From contig JAFZDU010000124.1 of the NCBI GenBank assembly GCA_017561025.1, positions 1 to 64,000 on the forward strand: DNA of 64,000 nucleotides. The letters run 5' to 3'. Shown piece after piece: positions 8,811-16,047 of the stretch (its first letter is position 1; every line of letters starts with the position of its first letter). A program made the translations under genes and the position numbers. The notes below the pieces were generated by a model. The model made no database searches, had not been told where the DNA came from, and saw only the letters and a program-made list of their open reading frames with translations. This DNA is from Bacteroidales bacterium. Its GTDB lineage: Bacteria; Bacteroidota; Bacteroidia; Bacteroidales; F082.

Positions 8811-8843
8811 GACTACAAGACAACAAGACTACAAGTTTTAATA
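8811..8843 (+). repeat. Intergenic phrase repeat (GACTACAAGACAACAAG type)
   Basis: The spacer after ybeY consists of iterated 'gacaacaagactacaag' words. The complementary words (cttgttgtcttgtagtc) recur at 15979-16010 and inside polA (43775-43810). It encodes nothing here. Confidence 0.6.
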
Positions 8844-8868
8844 ATGAAAATTAAGAAGTTAGACTATT

Positions 8869-8884
8869 AGTTTCACGTGAAATA
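8869..8884. promoter_or_regulatory. parS-like palindrome, left of mnmG
   Basis: AGTTTCACGTGAAATA matches the ParB-binding parS consensus TGTTTCACGTGAAACA at 14 of 16 positions, with the 12 bp core palindrome TTTCACGTGAAA perfect. It lies 16 bp before the mnmG start codon. A second copy lies just after mnmG (10780-10795). No parA or parB gene is in the window. The site could also act as an operator for another regulator. Confidence 0.65.
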
Positions 8885-8899
8885 AAATAAATAAAAGAT

Positions 8900-10774
8900 A
8901 TGATATTCGACAAATATGATGTTATTGTTGTAGGTGGCGGACACGCAGGATGCGAGGCTGCCGCAGCTGCAGCCAACATGGGAAACAAGACCCTTCTCGT
9001 CACAATGAATATGAACGCCATGGCAGCGATGTCGTGCAATCCAGCGGTAGGTGGCATCGCCAAAGGACAAATCGTCCGCGAAATCGACGCTTTAGGCGGT
9101 CAGATGGGAATCGTAGCCGACAAGACCATGATTCAATTCAGGATGCTCAACAAATCCAAAGGACCTGCTGTATGGAGTCCGAGAGTTCAAAGCGACAAAT
9201 TCGAGTTCGCAGAAGAATGGCGCAACGTATTAGAAAGAACAAACAACCTCGATTTCTGGCAAGACCACGTCGATTCTCTCATCGTACAAGGCGACATGAT
9301 TAAGGGTGTACACTGCTCGATGGGCGGCGAAATATTTTCCAAAACCGTCATCCTTACCAACGGAACATTCTTGAACGGAAGAATATTCATCGGAGAAAAA
9401 TCATTTACAGGCGGTAGAATCTCAGAAAGCGCCAGCACCGGAATCACAGAACAACTCGTTTCTTTAGGATTCGAAGCCGACAGAATGAAGACAGGAACAC
9501 CGATGAGAATAGACGGCAGAAGCATCGACTTCAGCAAACTCTCAGAACAAGCTGGCGACGACGACGTGACAGGATTCTCATTCCTAGAAATAGAAAAACC
9601 TAAGGCACAACGCAGCTGCCACATAGCTTATACATCAAAAAAAGTACACGATATCTTAAGAAAAGGCTTCGAAAAATCACCTCTTTTCACAGGCAGAATT
9701 AAAGGCATCGGACCACGTTACTGCCCTAGCATCGAAGATAAAATCGAACGTTTTGCCGACAAAGATTTCCATCAATTATTCGTGGAACCAGAAGGAAGAA
9801 CAACAGTAGAATATTACCTCAACGGTTTCAGCTCTTCATTGCCAGAAGACATACAATACGAAGCATTGAGACATATTGAAGGTTTTGAAAACGCAAAAAT
9901 CTTCCGTCCAGGTTATGCCATTGAATACGACTTCTTCCCTCCTAACCAACTTTATCACAGTTTGGAAACACACCAAATTCATGGTTTGTTCTTCGCTGGA
10001 CAGATAAACGGAACGACAGGATACGAAGAAGCAGCCGCACAAGGACTAATGGCAGGTATCAATGCACATCGTTATTTACACGATTTAGAACCTGTAGTCT
10101 TACGTCGCGACGAAGCTTATATCGGCGTTTTAATCGACGATTTAATCACAAAGAGCGTAGATGAACCTTACAGAATGTTCACCAGCCGCGCCGAATATCG
10201 TATATTATTACGTCAAGATAATGCCGACGCACGTCTCACAGAAAAAGGTTATGAAATAGGATTAGCAACTGAAGAACGCTTAAATCATTTTAAAAACAAA
10301 TACGAAAAAGTTCACGAATTAGTAGATTTCTTAAAAACAACAAACATTTCTCCTGAAAGAATAAACGGTTTGTTAGAATCAAAAGGAACACCAGGAATCG
10401 CGAACAAAATGCGTCTTGCACAGATTTTGACACGTCCTCAAATCTATTTAAACGAAATCATCAATACATTAGACGAACTTAAAAACAGATACGATTTAAG
10501 TAACGAATCAACACGCAATATTGTCGAAGAAGCAGAAATCATGGTAAAATACGAAGGATACATCGACAAAGAACGTGAAGTCGCTGATAAGTTAAATCGT
10601 CTCGAAGATGTCAAATTAAGTCCAAACTTCGACTATTATTCTCTCAATTCATTAACAATGGAAGCAAGAGAAAAATTAACTAAACACAAACCTCAGACAT
10701 TAGGTCAGGCAAGTCGTATCAGCGGCATCTCCCCTGCCGATATCTCTGTAATCGCTGTTTTCTTAGGAAGATAG
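8900..10774 (+). CDS. mnmG: tRNA uridine 5-carboxymethylaminomethyl modification enzyme MnmG (GidA)
   Basis: MnmG binds FAD and, with MnmE, adds the carboxymethylaminomethyl group to U34 of certain tRNAs. The protein has 624 residues, the usual length. The N-terminal Rossmann motif VVVGGGHAGCEAA (about 8-20) is followed by the family signatures CNPAVGGIAKGQIVREIDALGG and GPRYCPSIEDKI. The C-terminal helical domain that binds MnmE and tRNA ends with QASRISGISPADISVIAVFL. mnmE is not in the window. The gene is flanked on both sides by parS-like sites; gidA lies next to parAB and the replication origin in many bacteria, so this context is worth attention. Confidence 0.97.
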   Translation: MIFDKYDVIVVGGGHAGCEAAAAAANMGNKTLLVTMNMNAMAAMSCNPAVGGIAKGQIVREIDALGGQMGIVADKTMIQFRMLNKSKGPAVWSPRVQSDKFEFAEEWRNVLERTNNLDFWQDHVDSLIVQGDMIKGVHCSMGGEIFSKTVILTNGTFLNGRIFIGEKSFTGGRISESASTGITEQLVSLGFEADRMKTGTPMRIDGRSIDFSKLSEQAGDDDVTGFSFLEIEKPKAQRSCHIAYTSKKVHDILRKGFEKSPLFTGRIKGIGPRYCPSIEDKIERFADKDFHQLFVEPEGRTTVEYYLNGFSSSLPEDIQYEALRHIEGFENAKIFRPGYAIEYDFFPPNQLYHSLETHQIHGLFFAGQINGTTGYEEAAAQGLMAGINAHRYLHDLEPVVLRRDEAYIGVLIDDLITKSVDEPYRMFTSRAEYRILLRQDNADARLTEKGYEIGLATEERLNHFKNKYEKVHELVDFLKTTNISPERINGLLESKGTPGIANKMRLAQILTRPQIYLNEIINTLDELKNRYDLSNESTRNIVEEAEIMVKYEGYIDKEREVADKLNRLEDVKLSPNFDYYSLNSLTMEAREKLTKHKPQTLGQASRISGISPADISVIAVFLGR

Positions 10775-10779
10775 TATTA

Positions 10780-10795
10780 TGGTTTCACGTGAAAA
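10780..10795. promoter_or_regulatory. parS-like palindrome, right of mnmG
   Basis: GGTTTCACGTGAAAAG carries the perfect 12 bp core TTTCACGTGAAA and matches parS at 13 of 16 positions. It begins 6 bp after the mnmG stop, 1.9 kb from the first copy. I found no further copy of the core in the window. Confidence 0.6.
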
Positions 10796-10825
10796 GAATT
10801 TATAACAAACTGAAGAACAAATATT

Positions 10826-11707
10826 ATGGCAAACAAATGTCCTTGGTGCAATTCGGAAGACAATAGCAAGTTTCTAGAACTTAAAGATTATTTTCTTACT
10901 CAAGAAAAATTCGAGATTCTAGAGTGCAACAATTGCAAGCTTTTATTTACTACTCCATGCCCTACTCCAGAAAAAATCGGGGATTATTACAAATCTGACG
11001 ATTATTTAAGTCACAATGAAAGTAAAAAAGGCATTGTTCCAAAAATATACAACTTGGTTAAGAAAGTTAATATCAAGAATAAATTCAACATCACAGTCAA
11101 CGGACAACAGTCAACAGACAATAATATATTGGACATAGGTTGTGGAGTTGGTGATTTCTTAAATTATGCCAAGGAAAAAGGATGTAATATCACAGGAATA
11201 GAACCAAGTGAAGATGCCAGAAAAATCGCAGAAGAGAAACTTGGTACGAAAATATTCTCTCCTGAAGAATTACAAAATCTTCCAGACGAATCATTTGACA
11301 TCGTCACAATGTGGCATGTATTGGAACACGTAGCAGATCTCAAAACAGAAATCCATCATCTGGAAAGAATTGTAAAGAAAAACGGACGACTCGTATTAGC
11401 ACTGCCAAATTACAAATCATTCGATGCTGAATATTACAAAGACAAATGGGCAGCATACGACGTTCCTCGCCATCTTAACCACTTTTCACGCACTTCAATA
11501 AAGAACATTTTCGACACAACAACATTCCAACTAATTGATATTAAACCACTTAAATGGGATAGTTACTATATATCAATGCTTAGCGAGCAATACCTAAAAC
11601 ATGGTAACGCACTATTAAAAGCAATGATAACTGGTTGTAAATCAAACTGTAAAGCAAAAAAATCAGGTGAATATTCTAGTTTGGTTTACGTTTTCACCAA
11701 AAAATAA
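10826..11707 (+). CDS. Class I SAM-dependent methyltransferase with N-terminal zinc ribbon
   Basis: The 293-residue protein opens with a zinc ribbon (CPWC at 5-8 and CNNC at about 36-39). A Rossmann methyltransferase domain follows from about residue 90, with the SAM-binding loop ILDIGCGVGDFL and the acidic-loop motif MWHVLEHV. This arrangement is common in methyltransferases that modify sugars or polysaccharides, but the substrate cannot be told here. It starts 51 bp after mnmG, across the second parS-like site. A long inverted repeat follows the gene (11716-11804). No signal peptide is visible, so it is cytoplasmic. Confidence 0.85.
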   Translation: MANKCPWCNSEDNSKFLELKDYFLTQEKFEILECNNCKLLFTTPCPTPEKIGDYYKSDDYLSHNESKKGIVPKIYNLVKKVNIKNKFNITVNGQQSTDNNILDIGCGVGDFLNYAKEKGCNITGIEPSEDARKIAEEKLGTKIFSPEELQNLPDESFDIVTMWHVLEHVADLKTEIHHLERIVKKNGRLVLALPNYKSFDAEYYKDKWAAYDVPRHLNHFSRTSIKNIFDTTTFQLIDIKPLKWDSYYISMLSEQYLKHGNALLKAMITGCKSNCKAKKSGEYSSLVYVFTKK

Positions 11708-11715
11708 GGTATTTT

Positions 11716-11804
11716 CGACGATTTTTGATTTTACGCCATTTTTAAGCGTTTTAAGCGATTTTCATACATTTATGAACAACATCTCAAAAAATCAAAAATC
11801 GTCG
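11716..11804. repeat. 17 bp perfect inverted repeat with 55 bp loop
   Basis: CGACGATTTTTGATTTT (11716-11732) and its exact complement (11788-11804) enclose a loop that carries the direct repeat TTTTAAGCG twice. It starts 9 bp after the methyltransferase stop. It may be a terminator, although no T-run follows the right arm. Confidence 0.6.
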
Positions 11805-11887
11805 CTTAAATCGAAAGAAATTTTCAGAGATACAAAAAAAACGTAACAAACTGATAATGAATACTTAAAACCAAAATAACAAAAAAC

Positions 11888-14800
11888 ATGAAAAAAAATA
11901 CACTTTTAAAGGAAATTTTCACCCTCCTCCTACTAATTCTCCTCCTGATTTCGGGCGACACAATCATCAAGTCGAGGAACAGTCACGAAATTGTCTCTAA
12001 GAAAATTTCACAATCGCTGAGAGAGACACAAAGCAAAATCGACAGCATCTCAGCAAAATCTATAACCGAAGATTTTTCATCGGCGAGTCACAACGACAAA
12101 AATATAGCAACATACATTTTCACCAACGACAGTCTCACCTACTGGAGTTCCGACATCAACGACCCAAATTCACTGTTGCAAAACATTCACTCTGCAAAAA
12201 ACATTTTCAAGCAAGGCAACAAAACGTTCTACGTCGCGAGATCAGAAATTGACTCCGTAAAAATTTTCACCTCTACCCTACTCTACCACCAAAATCCTCA
12301 CAAAGGAAAAAATCTTTTCGTACCACAAAAAATAAACGGACTTTACGAAATCGATTTCTTCATCGAAAATGAAGAAATAAAATTCAACTTGAACCATCAA
12401 TCACAAATGAACGATTTCTATTCCTACCTAATAGGAATTTTAATCATAATAATCCTAATCAAAATTTTCATCCTTACATATAAATCTTTACAAAAATTAA
12501 GAAAAGACAAAAACAACTCATTATTGTTTTTCCTTGCGTCGACATCAATTTTCCTCATCACAATACTACTTCAAAAGAAACTATTCATATCCACCTCAGA
12601 TCTGTTCAGTCAGTCATGTCTCATTCCAATTTACATAAACCACATCAACCTAGGAACTCTCGCCGAACTGACAGTATTGATATTCAGCAATATAATCGTT
12701 TTCACCTCATATCAGAAAAACAAATCAGAATTAAAACCATATTTAAGAATATTGACAAGTAGCACGATATTAACTTCTATCATATTGATTTACACTTATT
12801 TAATCTACGAATTATTCTCTAAGATTAACATTCCATTTTCCTTCCTTCAAATTTATAACACGACAACAGAAAGTTACATTTTCTTAATGATCATCGGCAT
12901 TTTGAGCTGCTCCGTCATAATTCTTTTACAAAATCTGATGAGAAGATACATCACGGAAGATCAGTCGTATTTGAAGTCGTTAGTCACATTATTATTTATA
13001 GGTGCGATTTTCGAAATTATTTCAAACCAATTCATCGAACTACGTTTCTCAATCATCACGAACATCGTCGCAATATTATTATATCTCACCATCATTTGGG
13101 AAAGAAAATCGAGAGTAAAAATCAAGAAAGTGATCTGCAATATCGGAATCATCACTTTAATCAGCATACAACTGACATATATTTTATATCTCATCAACGA
13201 GACGAAAGAACGCGACGAGATGGAATGGTTCGCCAATGTTGTGGGCGACGAATCGGACAAGACATTTGAAGACGCGATTATTGAGATAACAAAATCCATC
13301 AAGGAAGACGACAATCTCATAAGATGGCAAAAAGAAAACAACTTCCCTTCCGACGACAGCATCTTAAATTATTTTAACATAAAATATTTTAACATAGAAG
13401 AAATCGAAGGTTACAATCGAGTGGTCACCTTATGCGACACGACGACGATTTTAGTCGTGAGAGAATTAGACAATCACGAGATAAAATGCAACGATTTATT
13501 CAATGAGATTTTAGAATATAACGACACAAAGAAAATCACAGAAGAACTGACATTGGTCGACGACCCAACAACCGACAGTTATTACATTTTAAAAATAGAG
13601 CTCTCCCCTATTGAATCATCATATCTAAACAATTGTTACATAGAATTTTATAAAGAATATATCTTAAATTACATCGGTATCCCAGAGATTATAACATCAT
13701 ACGAAAACGTACTGATGCCAGATCTCGTCAACTATTCCTTCAGTTGCTATGATGAAGATATTTTACAATACAAATTCGGACATTACAATTATCCAAACGA
13801 GTTAAGCAATTTCAGATATAAAGATGAGGAATATGTCAAGACAAAGATTTTCAAGCACTTGACAAAAGAATTCGACAATAATAAAACCATCATCGTCACC
13901 GTTGAGAAACCACGATTAATTGAGATTATCGCACCATTTTCTTATATCTTCATCGTTCTTTCGCTTATTTACTGTTTAAATATCAGATTCCGTAAAAAAG
14001 AAGAGCTCCTCAACATCCGCCAGAGTTTCCATGCCAAGATGCAGCTCACAATCATCTTGACATTAGGATTCGCCTTCCTCGTCGCAGGATTCACTTCATT
14101 CTTCTTCATCCGCAATTCTCTGAACAGAAAAACAACCGAACATCAATATGAGAAGAACAAGTCGATCGTCAAGAATATTGAAAACGATATTAACCAAATA
14201 GAAATTAACAATCCAGAATATCTTAAAAAATATAAAGAAAACTATTTCACAGATATCAATATCTACGACATTGACGGCCAACTCGTCAACACTACGCAAC
14301 CGAAACTTTTTGAAGGATTTAAGTCGAAGATAATCAACAGAGAAGCATACGAGAGAATCAAGTTAAGAAAGAGATTCTATTACACATGCACCGAAGAAAT
14401 CGAAGGCAATGAATACAACTCGTCATATTTCCCTATTTATGATAAAGAAGGAAATATACATTCAATCATTAACATTCCTTTTTTCGACAACCAGATGCTT
14501 AACAAGAGCAATATCTCCAATTTTATTGTGACATATCTTAATATATTTTTAGTCTTGATGGGAATCTCCGCTTTCATCGTGATTCTCATGACCAGAAGAA
14601 CCATCAAACCATTAGAGATGATTCAGGATAAGATGCAGAAAATCAACCTTGGAGGCAAGAACGAGATCATTGAGTGGAAGAGCAAAGACGAGATTGGAGA
14701 GTTAATAGAAATTTACAATAAACTCATAAAGGAACTCGAGATTAGCGCTAACAAACTTATGCGTTCGGAACGCGAGACAGCATGGAGAGAGATGGCACGT

Positions 14801-15439
14801 CAGGTGGCGCACGAGATCAAGAATCCGCTCACGCCGATGAAACTCAACATACAATTTCTGCAGATGGCATGGGACGAGAAAAATCCAGATATCGACAGAA
14901 AACTAAGAGAGACGACGAAATCCATTCTCGAACAGATAGACATTCTTTCCAATATAGCAACGGCATTTTCCGATTACGCGAAACTGCCTAAGAAGAATAT
15001 AGAAGAATTAAATCTTAAAGAAATAATTATCAATACGATAAACCTTTACGACAATAACGACAACATCAAGATTGACTTCATAGAAGAAAACGAAAGCGAC
15101 TATATCATCAATTCCGACAAAAACAATTTGAGTATCGTTTTTGGCAATATTTTGAAGAACGCCATACAAGCCATCGGCAAGAAAGAAGGAGGCAGAATAA
15201 CATTCAATATCAAGGATTTAGGCGGATTCTATAAGATAGAGATAAGCGACAACGGATGCGGAATAGGCGAGGAGGAGAAGAAGAAAATCTTCATGCCTAA
15301 CTTCACCACCAAATCCAGCGGAATGGGAGTAGGACTTTCCATCGTTTACGACATTTTAGAGACACTAGGAGGCGAGATAAGATTTGAGAGCGAAGTCGGA
15401 AAAGGAACGACGTTTTTTGTAGAGGTTCAGAGGGATTAA
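11888..15439 (+). CDS. Large NtrY-like membrane sensor histidine kinase
   Basis: This 1183-residue protein has an N-terminal membrane segment (about 10-24), a periplasmic stretch to about 175, and a block of about seven hydrophobic segments (180-435). A second extracytoplasmic region follows, then membrane segments near 680 and 715, a sensor region, another segment near 880, and a HAMP linker (about 895-945). The kinase core follows: the HisKA box with phosphoacceptor H975 in HEIKNPLTPMKLN, an N box, and the ATP-binding G box SSGMGVGLSIVYD. The HEIKNPLTPMKL form is typical of NtrY-type kinases. No response regulator is adjacent, so its partner must be elsewhere. The gene is followed by a repeat-rich spacer. 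Confidence 0.9.
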   Translation: MKKNTLLKEIFTLLLLILLLISGDTIIKSRNSHEIVSKKISQSLRETQSKIDSISAKSITEDFSSASHNDKNIATYIFTNDSLTYWSSDINDPNSLLQNIHSAKNIFKQGNKTFYVARSEIDSVKIFTSTLLYHQNPHKGKNLFVPQKINGLYEIDFFIENEEIKFNLNHQSQMNDFYSYLIGILIIIILIKIFILTYKSLQKLRKDKNNSLLFFLASTSIFLITILLQKKLFISTSDLFSQSCLIPIYINHINLGTLAELTVLIFSNIIVFTSYQKNKSELKPYLRILTSSTILTSIILIYTYLIYELFSKINIPFSFLQIYNTTTESYIFLMIIGILSCSVIILLQNLMRRYITEDQSYLKSLVTLLFIGAIFEIISNQFIELRFSIITNIVAILLYLTIIWERKSRVKIKKVICNIGIITLISIQLTYILYLINETKERDEMEWFANVVGDESDKTFEDAIIEITKSIKEDDNLIRWQKENNFPSDDSILNYFNIKYFNIEEIEGYNRVVTLCDTTTILVVRELDNHEIKCNDLFNEILEYNDTKKITEELTLVDDPTTDSYYILKIELSPIESSYLNNCYIEFYKEYILNYIGIPEIITSYENVLMPDLVNYSFSCYDEDILQYKFGHYNYPNELSNFRYKDEEYVKTKIFKHLTKEFDNNKTIIVTVEKPRLIEIIAPFSYIFIVLSLIYCLNIRFRKKEELLNIRQSFHAKMQLTIILTLGFAFLVAGFTSFFFIRNSLNRKTTEHQYEKNKSIVKNIENDINQIEINNPEYLKKYKENYFTDINIYDIDGQLVNTTQPKLFEGFKSKIINREAYERIKLRKRFYYTCTEEIEGNEYNSSYFPIYDKEGNIHSIINIPFFDNQMLNKSNISNFIVTYLNIFLVLMGISAFIVILMTRRTIKPLEMIQDKMQKINLGGKNEIIEWKSKDEIGELIEIYNKLIKELEISANKLMRSERETAWREMARQVAHEIKNPLTPMKLNIQFLQMAWDEKNPDIDRKLRETTKSILEQIDILSNIATAFSDYAKLPKKNIEELNLKEIIINTINLYDNNDNIKIDFIEENESDYIINSDKNNLSIVFGNILKNAIQAIGKKEGGRITFNIKDLGGFYKIEISDNGCGIGEEEKKKIFMPNFTTKSSGMGVGLSIVYDILETLGGEIRFESEVGKGTTFFVEVQRD

Positions 15440-15440
15440 A

Positions 15441-15621
15441 GTAGAGACGTATCACACGACACAATCAAAAAATAAATAATATGTCGTTGATGCGTCTCTT
15501 TTGATTGGAAATTGAGGAATGGAAACGATATTTTTTTGAGACGCATCAGAATATGGTTTGGAAAATATTACGTTTTTTTAAAAACAAAAATACTCAAACC
15601 ATATTCGTGATACGTCTCTAC
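15441..15621. repeat. Nested inverted-repeat element with GTAGAGACG ends
   Basis: The outer ends GTAGAGACGTATCAC (15441-15455) and GTGATACGTCTCTAC (15607-15621) are exact complements. Inside are two more pairs: TGATGCGTCTC (15488-15498) with GAGACGCATCA (15538-15548), and GAATATGGTTTG (15549-15560) with CAAACCATATTC (15595-15606). No open frame is present. It looks like a small palindromic (REP- or MITE-like) element. Confidence 0.65.
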
Positions 15622-15670
15622 GTGACGGTACCTGAAATCAGAGGCAGCGTTTTTATGCTGGCGTCGCCTT

Positions 15671-15777
15671 TGCGTTAGGGATTGCAGCGGCATCCTTTTT
15701 TTGACGAAGCGATAGCGGAGGCTAAAAAAGATAGAGCGGAAAGCCCGACGGCGGAGCGAAGCGGAGACGGAACGCCC
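15671..15777 (+). repeat. Intergenic element of the AGGGATTG...AAAGCCCG type
   Basis: The segment contains TTAGGGATTGCAGCGG, ATCCTTTTTTT, AAAAAAGATAGAGCGG and AAAGCCCGACGG in order and is much richer in G+C than its surroundings. I recall elements with the same words (agggattg...atccttttt...aaagcccg) in intergenic regions of many Bacteroidota genomes. Its role is unknown to me; a structured RNA or a processing/termination element is possible. A phrase repeat (gaaatttaaaacggaaaattgaa) follows at 15786. Confidence 0.45.
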
Positions 15778-15837
15778 AAATAAAATTGAAATTTAAAACG
15801 GAAAATTGAACGATTTGGCGGCAAGCAATGAACTCGG

Positions 15838-15862
15838 CGCTACGACAAGCTCAGCGACCGAA
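15838..15862. repeat. ACGACAAGCTCAGCGACCG repeat word
   Basis: CTACGACAAGCTCAGCGACCG here recurs as TTCGACAAGCTCAGCGACCG at about 22893-22912, inside the DUF4292 lipoprotein gene. This word belongs to a repeat commonly seen in bacterial intergenic DNA. Confidence 0.5.
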
Positions 15863-15891
15863 TTCAAAAAACTCCAAATTCCTAATTGATT

Positions 15892-15942
15892 AGACGCTTC
15901 AATTACATATTGTTTATTTTCATGGTGTAATTTGAAACGTCT
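15892..15942. repeat. Hairpin repeat, copy 1 (AGACGCTTCAAT...GAAACGTCT)
   Basis: The arms AGACGCTTCAATTAC and GTAATTTGAAACGTCT form a stem with one mismatch and one bulge, and the loop contains TGTTTATTTTCATGGT. A second copy with the same loop word is at 26100-26145. Both are followed by CTCTACA and CCATTCCT. Confidence 0.6.
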
Positions 15943-15978
15943 CTACATCCCATTCCTCATTCCTAACTAAAAAAAACT

Positions 15979-16010
15979 TGTTGTCTTGTAGTCTTGTAGA
16001 CTTGTCGTCT
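15979..16010 (+). repeat. Intergenic phrase repeat (CTTGTTGTCTTGTAGTC type)
   Basis: Iterated words cttgttgtcttgtagtcttgtagacttgtc, the complement of the phrase found after ybeY (8811) and close to the tract inside polA (43775-43810). The TTG element of the next promoter lies inside it. Confidence 0.55.
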
Positions 16011-16024
16011 TTTTTATATCTTTG
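15994..16024 (+). promoter_or_regulatory. Promoter of the subtilase gene
   Basis: TTG (15994-15996), a 20 bp spacer and TATCTTTG (16017-16024) match the Bacteroidota promoter consensus well. The start codon at 16048 is 23 bp further on. Confidence 0.6.
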
Positions 16025-16047
16025 CAGATTGTAAAAATTATAACGAT

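Noticed and set aside
8869..8884. The CACGTG palindrome as an ordinary terminator
   Set aside because: It is short, has no T-run and precedes a start codon; parS is a better fit.
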